DNA of 64,000 bases from Bedellia somnulentella (GCA_963576735.1 OY755183.1:15767213-15831212), one strand, 5' to 3'; counted from the first letter of the stretch, positions 1 to 9,445 are shown. Made by a program: numbers and translations. The notes: a model not told the origin generated them from the sequence alone.

Positions 1-500
1 GTAATCGTGGAAGATCGTATTTTGGAAGGGTTTCCAGAGATTTGAGAATTAGAAATATTGATGTTTTCGATAAGTTTTTGTGGATTACGATTAATATTTT
101 TCATAGGATTAGGATAAGTATTCGTATTTGATTCATTTGGAATACAAACATCTGGATGATTCAGATTTGTATTAGATTTTTCTTTTAAATGGACACCGCG
201 TGTTGGTGATTGATTAAAACTTGAAAAGTGATTGCTCGGAGCAATATGATTTAGGATATTAGTATTCGGATGATTCGAATATTTTTGATTGTTATAAAAT
301 ATTTTAGGAATACGTTTACGTATATGATTTAAGGACGAATTATTTTTATAGGATTTAGTATGATATTTATGCTCATTGGATATATTGTTATTTAAAAACT
401 CCGTTTTAATTAAAGGATTATGATATTTGGTATCGTTTTTATGAATTCTCTGTCTCGCACGACACCGTATCGAGACGTTTACATGTTTAAATTTTGGTCG
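1..500 (-). CDS. pol: Start of LTR-retrotransposon pol, -1 frame (partial, runs off the window)
   Basis: The minus strand stays open for 159 codons from 479 down to the window edge, in the -1 frame relative to gag, and the same frame is also open for some distance upstream inside gag. There is no ATG near its beginning, so it should be made as a Gag-Pol fusion by -1 frameshifting at 485-494. The visible part is rich in asparagine, serine and lysine and looks like the low-complexity linker ahead of the protease. No aspartic-protease D-S/T-G motif or reverse-transcriptase motif is reached before the edge. The identity as pol is inferred from position and frame; the open frame is seen directly. 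Confidence 0.7.
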
Positions 501-1435
501 TTTGTAGGATTCGCGTCTACTGTGTCGATTCCGTCGTTATTATTTGTTTCGAATTCAGACGAATAATGCATAACCGGATTATGTGAAGGGTTAAAGGGTA
601 TAAAAGGTCTTGGTTGGGAATTAGGATTTTGACGCATTTGTTGTCCGGAACGATACTTATTATTATTATATTCACGCAACCTGCAAACATCTATAGTATG
701 ACCTACCTTTTTACAATATCTGCAAGTAGGTGCATTTGAAGGTGTAGCCGTTGGGTTTCTAGGTGGTTGCCTGAAATTGGGAAATTGGCGAAGGTTTCCC
801 TGTTGTGATTTGAAATGTTCTGCTTTCGGTTTGTGAACTATCCCTAAAATTTTCTCCTCTGAGATAGCTAAGTTGATTGCCTCGTTAAGGTTTTTCGGAT
901 CGCGACAACGGACAATATTAGAAATTTGGGGTTGCAAACCCATTAAAAACGTGTTCAAAGCTAAGTCTTCCATAGCGGCAACACGTCCTACTAACTGACT
1001 TTTTACTTTGTTGGATATACTAATTTCGGTCAACAGTTTGGAAAGGCACGTCTCTACTTTAAGTGAAAATTGACTTACTGTTTCTGTTTGTCTCTGCCTA
1101 CACTCCTGTAACTCGCACAGTAAATGGGAGTAGTGTTTACGTTCACCAAACTGACATATTAAAAATTCTTTTAATGATTTCCAGTCATCAAATTCTTTAA
1201 TGGAACATGCGGTTTCGGCTCTGCCTTCCAACTGACTTAAAATGAATTTAAATACTATTTCTACTTGAGATGCATCGGCTAAGTTAATCGCGTTATCACA
1301 ATTATTAATGAAAGCGGTCAACCTCTCACGTGACCCATCATAAGATTTTATAAATTTCAAAATTACGTTTAATGAAACACTCTCCATTTTAATTGAAGGT
1401 TTGGTAGTTGAATCGGTGTCTTTCTTACTGGACAT
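479..1435 (-). CDS. gag: Gag polyprotein of an LTR retrotransposon (Ty3/gypsy-like)
   Basis: A 318-residue protein. Gag packages the element RNA into cytoplasmic virus-like particles. Residues about 20-200 are a helical region resembling the retrotransposon-gag capsid domain, with W85 and a QFGERK segment near residue 95. A CCHC zinc knuckle follows at C238-X2-C241-X4-H246-X4-C251, after a proline/asparagine-rich linker. The tail is rich in asparagine and proline. The start is the first ATG of the open frame, about 440 bases downstream of the proposed 5' LTR. The stop (TAA, 481-479) lies just past two overlapping slippery heptamers that lead into pol. The frame is intact, so the copy may be young. 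The clade is not certain; gypsy-like is the best guess from length and layout. Confidence 0.85.
   Translation of the reverse strand: MSSKKDTDSTTKPSIKMESVSLNVILKFIKSYDGSRERLTAFINNCDNAINLADASQVEIVFKFILSQLEGRAETACSIKEFDDWKSLKEFLICQFGERKHYSHLLCELQECRQRQTETVSQFSLKVETCLSKLLTEISISNKVKSQLVGRVAAMEDLALNTFLMGLQPQISNIVRCRDPKNLNEAINLAISEEKILGIVHKPKAEHFKSQQGNLRQFPNFRQPPRNPTATPSNAPTCRYCKKVGHTIDVCRLREYNNNKYRSGQQMRQNPNSQPRPFIPFNPSHNPVMHYSSEFETNNNDGIDTVDANPTNDQNLNM
485..494 (-). promoter_or_regulatory. Programmed -1 frameshift site between gag and pol
   Basis: On the minus strand the last gag codons read CAA AAT TTA AAC ATG TAA. This contains A-AAT-TTA (494-488) and T-TTA-AAC (491-485), both X-XXY-YYZ heptamers in the gag frame and both known -1 slip sites in other systems. 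The -1 frame is open from here to the window edge. I did not find a clear downstream stem or pseudoknot by eye. Confidence 0.65.
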
Positions 1436-1875
1436 TAAAATAATAAAATATTATAGTATACAAAAGGGATTAGTAGTTCTTATAACTAAAACAATGGAAC
1501 ACTTGTGTTATGAGTAGCGGAGCTCTGGAATGCGGATGCGGTGCGCCGGGCCTCGAGTCGAAACAACGATAAGAGATCTTGTAGCAGTAGAGTTGTCACG
1601 ATAGATGACGATTGGAATAAGATTGGATAAGCATGCCAGACTTACATGGACACCATGACGAAAATTCTTGATATTGACATCGTCTTGAAGTAATGTTTTT
1701 TCTTGATGGTAAAATAGGAGAACACACAATATAAATGTTTTTAGCACTTTGTTACACTTTCGGGAACTGTTCATGAATTGTTCTAAATTGAATGTTAATG
1801 TTGAGTGAGTGCACTTTGACGGAACGGAGACGATTCCTGGGATTGTTATGATATTAATCCCACCGCTGCCACCAA
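1436..1875 (-). other. Untranslated leader of the LTR element
   Basis: This lies between the 5' LTR and gag on the minus strand. Immediately inside the LTR is the candidate primer-binding site (1862-1874, TGGTGGCAGCGG), one base from the LTR end. A minus-strand frame at 1508-1774 has no recognisable motif, and I treat it as chance. Confidence 0.5.
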
Positions 1876-2084
1876 TGTTAGAATGGGTATTGAAGATTGG
1901 GTTTTAAAAAAAAAGAATTTATAATTTGAAAAGTCGAAAAACTCTATAACCGAACCGTCCGGGTTGAGGATTGGAGTAACACTGAACTAAAGTACATGTT
2001 CGATGGTCCATGAAACATAGAAATGCTGATATAGCATATTCTACAACAACTAAGCAATTACTCTTACAATGTTCATTTATAACA
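1876..2084 (-). repeat. 5' long terminal repeat of the gag-pol element
   Basis: On the minus strand the 209-bp stretch starts TGTTATAAATG and ends CATTCTAACA, giving the TG...CA ends and the 5-bp TGTTA/TAACA inversion typical of LTRs. It is followed after one base by a TGG-type primer-binding site. The matching 3' LTR would lie left of the window. The outer end is inferred; TGTAAGAGTA at 2068 is an alternative start. Confidence 0.6.
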
Positions 2085-2265
2085 GTACGCCCAAACCTCC
2101 AAACCGAACTGGTAGGGTAGCCTGATCCCAGTTATTGTTATCAAATTTACAATTTAGAATTTTGCTTAACGTATCTCGTATAATAATGTCTAAATCATTT
2201 AAAGCCGAAACAAGCCTCGAAGTGTCGCAACATCTTAAAAAATATGTGAATTTGGGGACGAACAA
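2085..2265 (-). pseudogene. LINE reverse-transcriptase C-terminal fragment, cut by the LTR insertion
   Basis: A 60-residue minus-strand frame ends WDQATLPVRFGGLGV. This W-Q-A-x-LPVR-x-GGLG motif is typical of the region after the reverse-transcriptase domain of several non-LTR retrotransposons. The coding match stops exactly at the LTR boundary, where GGLGV would normally continue. The likely history is insertion of the LTR element into an older LINE copy, possibly at a GTAC target (2085-2088). Confidence 0.55.
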
Positions 2266-2798
2266 ACAATATTTTATAATTGTATAATATTAGTGTAAAA
2301 TAATAATAATTATTATTATATATTATAATGTTAGTGTAGAAATTATTGGCCGAAATGTAAATTAGCTAATAATTTTCTTACTCTTGTAGTGCTTGTATCG
2401 AAAATATCTAAATCTACTATTGATTCATTTAATTTGAAGAAGAAGCAAGAAATGATATCATAATGAATGATGATAATGATAATAAATGGCGAAAGAAACT
2501 TATAAAACTTTATTAATAATTGATATTAATGTAATAACTATATTGTTAGTAAAGGATAGCCACAATTTTTAATAGCCTATATACATCTCCAACGAGGGGC
2601 CCGACACTATCCTAAACAGGCGAATTGTTCATAGTCAACTACGCGGGCCTAATCCAGATTTGAAGAATAACGACTGCTACCGTGATAGTATAATAAAATC
2701 AATGCGAGAGAAGAAACGTTCTAACAGTGTACAATTCGGTCACAGTCTTTCGTCTGCCTACTCTATTGAGAATTGGTGAATTAAGTATGAATAATTTA
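2266..2798. other. No recognisable feature
   Basis: Very AT-rich up to about 2570, with ATT/TAT runs, then mixed sequence. I see no gene, repeat family or RNA. Confidence 0.5.
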
Positions 2799-3045
2799 GC
2801 TGTGTAGTGTCGCCTTAGAATAGCACTACCCCATTTCTGTCGGTGGGTGTACGTAAGAGGCGACTAACGGACTTGGGGCTTTTTAAGGGATTTTTGGGCG
2901 ATGCGGTTGGAGACCCATCACCAACAACCTTTATTCTACCATCTTTTCCCCACTCAACTTCCAAAAGTGGCTGTGGAATTTTCTAATTTCTCAGCTCTGG
3001 CTACCCCTTCTAGGGATTTATAGCCGTGAGTATATGTATGTATGT
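2799..3045 (+). mobile_element. SINE-like family A copy (A1)
   Basis: Full-length, from the head GCTGTGTAGTGTCG through the core GGGCGATGCGGTTGGAGACC to the 3' hairpin and TATG tail. The ACGTAAGAGGCGACTAACGG and CACCAACAACC sites mark subfamily A1. Confidence 0.85.
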
Positions 3046-3159
3046 AAGTATGAATAACAAATAAGAACTTCTGTGTTCAACAAAGAACACTTTAACCAAC
3101 CCATTAGAGTGGGCTATTGTTATATGTCACATATTTCATCACATCGTCACTAATTAGAT

Positions 3160-3321
3160 AGTGCAGGTACAATCAGCTGCTTTGTGAACCGCCACAATGT
3201 GGCAGTGTAGACATATTTGCTGGAAAGGGCAGATTCATATTTGAGCGAGCGCACGTAGCGAGCGGACGTGTACTTGCTTGCTAGTAGCGTGACGGTTTTT
3301 TATTCGTGTTAAATATTTATT
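3160..3321 (+). other. 5' UTR of the LINE
   Basis: The sequence between the preceding SINE and ORF1 contains a GC-richer block with repeated AGCGAGCG units (about 3243-3265). Non-LTR elements of this type carry an internal promoter here. I could not fix the true 5' end or a target-site duplication. Confidence 0.4.
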
Positions 3322-4218
3322 ATGGCTAATTGCAAAGAATGCAAAAAGTTTGTCTCCTCAAAAGGTGACGAGACAATAAAGTGCAAGATCTGTGGTTCTA
3401 TAACACATAGAAAGTGCGTGAAAAACAAAAAATTCTTGTTGAATGAAACCTGTGACGATTGTCAGTCAATGGAAAATGCGGAAATCCCAATAGCACAAAC
3501 TAGCAGCCCTGCGAAGCCTACAATGGAAAATATTCTCAGTGATATGAATAAAAAATTAGAAATTTTGTATAAAATGGAAAAACAGCAACAAGACTTAATT
3601 AAATCTGTGGAATTCTACGCGGAAAAATACCAAGAGTTGTTTGAATTTAAAAATGAGGCCGTAAAGAAGATAAAAGCATTAGAACAAAAGAATGTGTATT
3701 TAGACAAGTGTAACAAAGCGCTGGAAGAGAGGGTAGAAGGCCTGGAGCAAAGACAAAAAGATCAAAATGTCGAAATTTTTGGGCTCGAAAAACACGCCAA
3801 CGAAAATTTAATGGAAATAGCACAAAAAATAAGTAATATAATCGGCGTTAACCAAGAACTGATTCAGGAAATAAAGAGGGTAGGCGTAGAAAAGCCAGAG
3901 AACAAGCGGCCCCGCCCGGTCATTATTACCCTACAAAATAAAAATGCGCGCGATGAATGGCTGAGTAAACGAAAGACCGTTATAACTAATAATGATATTT
4001 ATGGTAACAGAGTGCTTGGCAGAGTCTATATAAACGAAGACCTCACTTTTTTCAAGCGACAGCTATTATGGGAGGTAAGGAAGAAGCTAAAACCTGCATA
4101 TAAATATATTTGGGTTCAAAACTCAAAAATTCTTATCAAAAAAGATGACACGGAAAAGAAAATCCGTTGCATTCGCAACGAAGGTGACTTACTGAACATA
4201 GACATAGCGGATAAGTAA
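3322..4218 (+). CDS. LINE ORF1: PHD-finger, coiled-coil, FP-like RNA-binding protein
   Basis: A 298-residue nucleic-acid-binding protein expected to coat the LINE RNA. The N-terminus is a C4HC3 (PHD-type) zinc finger: C4, C7, C21, C24, H29, C32, C44, C47. Residues about 70-150 form a charged coiled coil (many E, K, Q with a leucine heptad), likely for multimerisation. Residues about 155-295 match the pattern of the baculovirus FP-type domain common in lepidopteran LINE ORF1 proteins, including the RPRPVIITL, VYINEDLT and YKYIWVQN segments. The frame is intact, with ATG at the start of the first cysteine-rich segment. ORF2 follows downstream. Domain names come from remembered family patterns, not a search. 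Confidence 0.85.
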   Translation: MANCKECKKFVSSKGDETIKCKICGSITHRKCVKNKKFLLNETCDDCQSMENAEIPIAQTSSPAKPTMENILSDMNKKLEILYKMEKQQQDLIKSVEFYAEKYQELFEFKNEAVKKIKALEQKNVYLDKCNKALEERVEGLEQRQKDQNVEIFGLEKHANENLMEIAQKISNIIGVNQELIQEIKRVGVEKPENKRPRPVIITLQNKNARDEWLSKRKTVITNNDIYGNRVLGRVYINEDLTFFKRQLLWEVRKKLKPAYKYIWVQNSKILIKKDDTEKKIRCIRNEGDLLNIDIADK

Positions 4219-4290
4219 CTACCTACATAGTTCTTATCTAAAAGGGTTATGTAACCATTATGATACATACACTGTTAATACCATTATTAG

Positions 4291-7236
4291 TTAAAATTCG
4301 ATCTACAAGACATACATTTCCATAATTTCGATGAATTAGAACAATGGAATAGACATGTAAAAGCGAATAAGAATCAGCTTCAAATTGTCCACATGAATGT
4401 GTGTTCATTACGCAAACATTTTAATGTACTATTGACCTTGCTATCCGAAAACATCACAGAGATTGATATAATTGTCCTTACTGAAATTAACCTACGCAGC
4501 GAAGAAATATGTATGTATACCATTAATGGGTTCGAAATGCACCATAAAACCCGGGAAAATCAAAGAGGAGGGGGAATTATAATATACACCAAACAAAACA
4601 TACGCTTTACTGACTTAAAAGTATGTTTTAAAAGTGCAGAAGTTATCATGGGACAGCTGACACTGGATACCTATAGCGCATATTTAATTGCTGTTTATCG
4701 CCCGCCGAGTTCTAACAAAGAATTGTTTATAAAAGAAATAAATCATACCTTAAAAGAAATACCTACGATGCAAGAAATAATTTACGTCGGTGACTGCAAC
4801 ATAAACATTTCACCGCTTAGCCCAAGCCCTATAGCAGATTCATACCTATCGACGATGTCACAATATGACCTACAATGCGGTGTGCGTGACGTCACGCGTG
4901 ACGTCATTACGGCCGGACAAACAGTTCAATCGTGTATTGACCATTTATTTATAAGAAGTGCGTTTGTGTGCGAAACGAGTACGTATGTGTTAAAGAAACG
5001 GGTTGCGGACCATTTCCTAATAGGTGCAAATATCGGTATTAACTACGACGGGAAGCAGGATACAGGGACAAAACATGTGCTTAGTAATAAGTTGGTGAGT
5101 GAAAAACTGAAGCAAATTGACTGGAGTATATTTGACGGGTATGAATGTCCAATTTTATTATATGAAAAAATTGTTGAAGTCTTTAGTGACGTTTATAAAT
5201 CGTCTTATGTTTTATTTACTCGAAAGCAGCGATCAACTCAACCGTGGGTCAATCAGGACCTGAAAAAAATGATAGACCAACGGGATCAGCTTTTTAGACA
5301 GTGGAAAACAGCACCAAAAAATATGAATCTTAGACTAAGTTATACCAGACATAGAAATAAAACGAACAAAATGATTAATAGGGCTAGGAATAATTTTAGA
5401 AAAAACGTTTTAATTGATTGTAATGGTGATATGAGAAAGGTATGGTGCAATATAAATGAATGGCTAGGCAAAAGAAACTTAAGTGTTGATAGGGTCATAG
5501 ATAAATATATGTGTAGGGAATTAAGTACATTGTCAGTCTGTGAAGAATTTTGTAGAACTTTCACCGAGGAAATAGCTAATATTAAGCACTCATGTAACGT
5601 CAGATTTTTAGAAAGATCAGAATATGTCAAACCGTGTAATGTATCGTTTTTGTTTAGAAAAGTCAGCAGTTTCTCTGTAATAAAAATAATAGATTCCATG
5701 GAGTGCAGTAAGTCGCCGGGATTAGATGGTATCAGAGTACGGGATCTTAAAGAAATTAAAGATAAAATTAGTAGTGTGCTGGCTTTATTTATTAATTTAT
5801 GTATAAGTAAAGGTGTGTACCCTAACATCTTAAAAATATCACTGGTTAGACCGATATACAAGAGTGGGTCACACACAGAATATACTAACTATCGTCCAAT
5901 AGCAATTTTGTGTACTATCAACAAAATATTAGAGAAAATATTAACAAAACAAATAAATATATTTTTAGAAAAACATCAAATTATTACGGACGTACAGCAC
6001 GGATTTAGGCCTAAAAGGAGCACAGCTACTATATTACAGAAATTCACAAACGATATTAATAATAATTTAAATAAAAGACAATTTACGATAGCTATATTTA
6101 TAGATTTTCGGAAGGCTTTTGATACTCTAAATCACGGTGGGTTACTGCAAGCCATGGAAGAATGTGGAATCAGGGGACCCGTTAACGATTGGCTCAAAAC
6201 ATATTTAGAAAACAGGAAAATTAGAGTATTGGTTAATAATGTAAAGAGCTCTGAAGGATCCGTTCAATACGGTGTCCCAACTGGTTCAGTATATGGGCCA
6301 CTTGGTTATGTGATGCACGTTAATAGTATGTCAAATGTTGTAAGAAGCAGTAGTATATATATGTATGCAGATGACACTTGCATTATGTACAGCGGTAGGG
6401 ACCCCGAAACGGTGCAAAAAGTATTACAAGATGACTTTAACCGCGTTGTACAATGGGCACACGATAATGGAATTATTATAAACACACATAAAACCAAATG
6501 TATGAAAATACACTCTCCATATTCTAGTGATACCTACAAAAATTATGTCATAAAGATAAAGGGTCATTCGTATGATTGCTTTCATAACAATACTCATAAT
6601 TGTAATACATGTAGCTGTTATCTTATAGAAGAGGTAAAATCTTATAAATACTTAGGTTTGATAATACAAAATAATTTCTCATGGGGCTTGCACATCGAGA
6701 GTGTATGTAGTAAATTAAGGAGTATACTTGGTAAATTCTATGTGTTAAGGCATGTTGTCAACAAAAAGGTTATGTACATACTTTATTATGCATTGGTGGA
6801 TGCAGTGATAAGCTATGGTCTGGGTAGCTATGGATTAACCTTCAACACATATTTAAATAGAATACATTTGTTACAAATTAGAATACTAAAATTTTTAATA
6901 AGTAAAAACACAAAAATAACAATGCAGGGGGATTACGAAAAAATTTTCAAGATTACTAAATTGCTACCAATAGAACATAAAGTGTGGATTACGGTTATTC
7001 TAAGTCAATATGGTTCAGATAAATTCATGAATGAGAGGATCCGTAGCTACCCAACCCGTGCAGCTGCTACTTCCACTATGTCCGTCCCACTTGTATGTAA
7101 TTACTACGGAGAACGCACCCTCCAATATTTAGTGCCTAAACTATTTAATGAACACGCTCAAATAGTGAAACAAAAATTAACAAACTCCAAGCTTAAACGT
7201 CTTCTTAAGAATCACTTCCTGGAGTTGTGTCCTTAA
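4291..7236 (+). CDS. LINE ORF2: AP-like endonuclease and reverse transcriptase
   Basis: ORF2 nicks the target and reverse-transcribes the LINE RNA. Numbering from the ATG at 4393 (947 residues), the endonuclease covers about 1-215: N2 in NVCSL, the LTEINL glutamate, YRPPS, GDCN at 133-136, CIDH at 181-184 and ADH at 205-207. The reverse transcriptase covers about 430-720: SPGLDG at 441, the catalytic IDFRKAFD aspartate at 571, GVPTGS and YADD at 658-661. The usual GVPQGS reads GVPTGS here. No stop interrupts it, so it may be active or recently active. Endonuclease homology appears to begin upstream of the ATG, and the frame is open back to 4291 with no in-frame ATG, so initiation may be by reinitiation or a non-AUG codon. 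Clade: jockey/CR1 group. Confidence 0.88.
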   Translation, partial: LKFDLQDIHFHNFDELEQWNRHVKANKNQLQIVHMNVCSLRKHFNVLLTLLSENITEIDIIVLTEINLRSEEICMYTINGFEMHHKTRENQRGGGIIIYTKQNIRFTDLKVCFKSAEVIMGQLTLDTYSAYLIAVYRPPSSNKELFIKEINHTLKEIPTMQEIIYVGDCNINISPLSPSPIADSYLSTMSQYDLQCGVRDVTRDVITAGQTVQSCIDHLFIRSAFVCETSTYVLKKRVADHFLIGANIGINYDGKQDTGTKHVLSNKLVSEKLKQIDWSIFDGYECPILLYEKIVEVFSDVYKSSYVLFTRKQRSTQPWVNQDLKKMIDQRDQLFRQWKTAPKNMNLRLSYTRHRNKTNKMINRARNNFRKNVLIDCNGDMRKVWCNINEWLGKRNLSVDRVIDKYMCRELSTLSVCEEFCRTFTEEIANIKHSCNVRFLERSEYVKPCNVSFLFRKVSSFSVIKIIDSMECSKSPGLDGIRVRDLKEIKDKISSVLALFINLCISKGVYPNILKISLVRPIYKSGSHTEYTNYRPIAILCTINKILEKILTKQINIFLEKHQIITDVQHGFRPKRSTATILQKFTNDINNNLNKRQFTIAIFIDFRKAFDTLNHGGLLQAMEECGIRGPVNDWLKTYLENRKIRVLVNNVKSSEGSVQYGVPTGSVYGPLGYVMHVNSMSNVVRSSSIYMYADDTCIMYSGRDPETVQKVLQDDFNRVVQWAHDNGIIINTHKTKCMKIHSPYSSDTYKNYVIKIKGHSYDCFHNNTHNCNTCSCYLIEEVKSYKYLGLIIQNNFSWGLHIESVCSKLRSILGKFYVLRHVVNKKVMYILYYALVDAVISYGLGSYGLTFNTYLNRIHLLQIRILKFLISKNTKITMQGDYEKIFKITKLLPIEHKVWITVILSQYGSDKFMNERIRSYPTRAAATSTMSVPLVCNYYGERTLQYLVPKLFNEHAQIVKQKLTNSKLKRLLKNHFLELCP
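4887..4906 (+). promoter_or_regulatory. Perfect 20-bp palindrome with two CRE-type sites
   Basis: Inside the endonuclease part of ORF2, two TGACGTCA sites flank CG, making a perfect inverted repeat. It encodes a tandem R-D-V motif. It could bind CREB/ATF-type factors, but may be only a coding coincidence. Confidence 0.35.
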
Positions 7237-7602
7237 GTTACCAAACTTGAGGATATAATTCTAGGAAGATCGATAAAGGTTAAGTAGGTATATCTCAGAA
7301 GTTAATCGCTAGTTTTTAAGAGGCAACTGTTATTGTTATAGTTATGTATATAAAACGTTAGTGCGCGCTGCTGCGCCGTATGCTGTAATTAGTAATAAGT
7401 AGTGGCTGGTCTACAGCTCGGCCACGGGTCGAGTGGTGGGGTCGAAGGACATCTCCCCGCGATCGTGCTGTGGATCAGCCATTGCAATTTACTTTGTTTG
7501 TTTAACACTCCATGTTTCTTATATCCGCCAACAAACTACTATGTAGTTTGGCGGAATTATTGTAAACAAATTTTGTATGTTATTAAAACGAAATAAAGCA
7601 TT
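7237..7602 (+). other. LINE 3' UTR with terminal hairpin and AATAAA
   Basis: Contains a near-perfect stem-loop at 7525-7554 (CCGCC/GGCGG plus AAACTAC/GTAGTTT around a 3-base loop) and a polyadenylation signal AATAAA at 7592-7597, followed within a few bases by poly(A). The hairpin may be recognised by the reverse transcriptase. Confidence 0.6.
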
Positions 7603-7622
7603 TAAAAAAAAAAAAAAAAAAA
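7603..7622 (+). repeat. Poly(A) tail of the LINE
   Basis: Pure A run marking the 3' end of the inserted LINE copy. This contrasts with the TATG-type tails of the A, B and C families. Confidence 0.8.
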
Positions 7623-7842
7623 TATCTTAGGTCAGGTCTTTTGCGCTAGGTTAAGAAGGGTATTGTGTTTATCATAGACATACATATTAGGACAAACAAA
7701 TTTAACTCTTGCGATGTTATTGATGATGATTGATTGATATTAATATTAGATAGTATCTAGTGATCATCATATGAGTAATATCTGCCAAACTCTCGCATTT
7801 CAACATTGCTCAAACCCGTTTTTTCTTCACTAGAAATAAGTA

Positions 7843-8181
7843 GATGTGAAAGATGACGTAGTATGCAAGATAGAAAAAGGAATGTTGAGGTGGTTTGGGG
7901 GGCACATAGAGAGGATGGATGAAAATAAAGTAGCGAAAGAGATATATAGAGCCAATGTGGATGGGATTGTTAGTAGAGGACGGCCTCGTAAAACGTTTCT
8001 TGACCAGATAGAAAATGTTCTTATAAAGGCGGGGGGTCCGAAGTGAGAAGAATAAAAGAGCATGTATGAGAATAATGAATGTAAGGGAAGCAAGAGAGGT
8101 TTGCCAAGATCGTACTAAGTGGCGATCGATAGTCTCTGCCTACCTCAATGGGAATAATGGGCGTGAGTGTAAGTAAGTAAA
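7843..8181 (+). mobile_element. LINE family C 3' fragment
   Basis: Broken coding remnant of a reverse-transcriptase C-terminus: FGHIERM with one extra G, then a SRGRPRKTF segment, a frameshift in a G run near 8031-8040, and a DRTKWRSIV segment. It ends in the shared 3' hairpin and a GTAAGTAA tail. The most complete C copy in the window. Confidence 0.75.
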
Positions 8182-8210
8182 AATAAGATTATGATAGAAA
8201 GTGTTGTATG

Positions 8211-8558
8211 ACGTGATAGCTCAATGGGTAGAACACCGGTTATCGTGCAAGCACTAGTGTTTAAATCCCGGGTCGGGCCTACACCAATTTGTCTTTTCTA
8301 AAGACATATGTGTGGTTAATTTATCATGATTGTTAACGGTGAGGGAAAACATCCTGAGGAAACCCACAGGCTGAGTTGTACTTAGACATGTGACAGTGTA
8401 TTCGTACAAAACGGCGATAGGCTTCCCCGGCTGATTGTCCAGGCAAAACGTGGGTACTCTGAACATCAGGTGACAATGTCACGTGCTGTTCAGAAGTATT
8501 AGTACCACTGCCAACCCCTTCGGGGATAAACGGCGTGAACGTTTATGTTATGTTTATG
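8211..8558 (+). mobile_element. tRNA-derived SINE family B, full length
   Basis: Starts with a tRNA-like head: A box TAGCTCAATGGGTAG near 8217 and B box GTTTAAATCC near 8259. The body continues to the 3' hairpin CCAACCCCTTCGGGG and a TTATG-type tail. Bounded by the 11-bp target-site duplication TAGAAAGTGTT at 8195-8205 and 8559-8569. Confidence 0.85.
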
Positions 8559-8629
8559 TAGAAAGTGTTCATAAAAGGAGACATGTATTATATATAGATA
8601 TGTATATATATGGGGAAGATGAACGTTAG

Positions 8630-8735
8630 ATTAAAAAGCAGACGACTTCCGTTGTTGATTGGGTATATGTCTATATTTTTGATCTGGAGGTTGCGGGTTC
8701 GATACCCGCTGAGTGCAACACACACATAAATGATG
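8630..8735 (+). mobile_element. tRNA-like SINE remnant
   Basis: Contains GGTTGCGGGTTCGATACCCGC near 8688-8710, a strong Pol III B box within a T-arm-like stem. The upstream A box is not clear. Probably the decayed head of another tRNA-derived SINE. Confidence 0.45.
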
Positions 8736-9360
8736 AGCATAGATTATTGTTCCTTAGTCATGGGTGTTATTTGTATATTACAATATGTTATATATAATAT
8801 TAAATACATCGTTGAATCAGTACCCATAATACAAGTTGTACTTAGTTTGGGCAACTTGATTTGTGTATATTTATTATATTTTATTTTTAAAAAGATTCCT
8901 TATTTTTATTAACATTTTTTTTTCATATAACACGCATTACTCTAGTCTCTTACATTATTTGATTTCACCAACTTAAATTTGAATTCTAGCTACCCATTTA
9001 TAAATCTAGCCGTGTATATATTGAGGTAGGTTACAAATCGACGAAGGCATACTAGGAGTATCATTAAACCGTGTTTAGCGAAGTGTCATTAGCAGAATGG
9101 TACGAGCTGAGCTCGTTAGTAAGTTTCCGGGATTGTCCCAGTGTAATGGGACAGATATCGGTACTGTACCTCTGTTCGTACTTCGGTGTCTGTTGGTGAT
9201 TAATATATGTTATATTAGTTATGTTGAGAATAAGGTATAAAGGAAATTTATCATAGCAGTAGGATAGTATGGTAGGTGGTAGGTACAAGAAGTTATTCCA
9301 GTTTATCACAGCACTAAGGAATTGTAAGAATTGATGAGTTTACTTATTATTTTCTTTTAC
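8736..9360. other. No recognisable feature
   Basis: AT-rich, with only short chance frames on both strands. No repeat family of this window is recognised. Confidence 0.5.
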
Positions 9361-9445
9361 ACATATAAATATAGTCAGGGCTATAAATGCGAAAAAGGGG
9401 TAGCCAGAGCTTGAGAATTAGAATTTTCTTAGTCACTTTTGGAAC
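9361..9445 (-). mobile_element. Family A 3' fragment, decayed
   Basis: Matches the A 3' end on the minus strand: GGGGTAGCCAGAGCTTGAG and the CACTTTTGGAA block. Lacks the head, consistent with 5' truncation, and its tail is decayed. Confidence 0.6.

Noticed and set aside
1508..1774. 88-residue minus-strand frame upstream of gag
   Set aside because: It is in the leader of the LTR element, without motif or conserved context.
5340..5876. 178-residue minus-strand open frame
   Set aside because: It lies wholly antisense to LINE ORF2, which has clear reverse-transcriptase motifs. It is a shadow frame.
3322..7622. Intact LINE as the partner of SINEs A and B
   Set aside because: Its 3' end has a different hairpin and a poly(A) tail, whereas A and B match the LINE C 3' end and tail.
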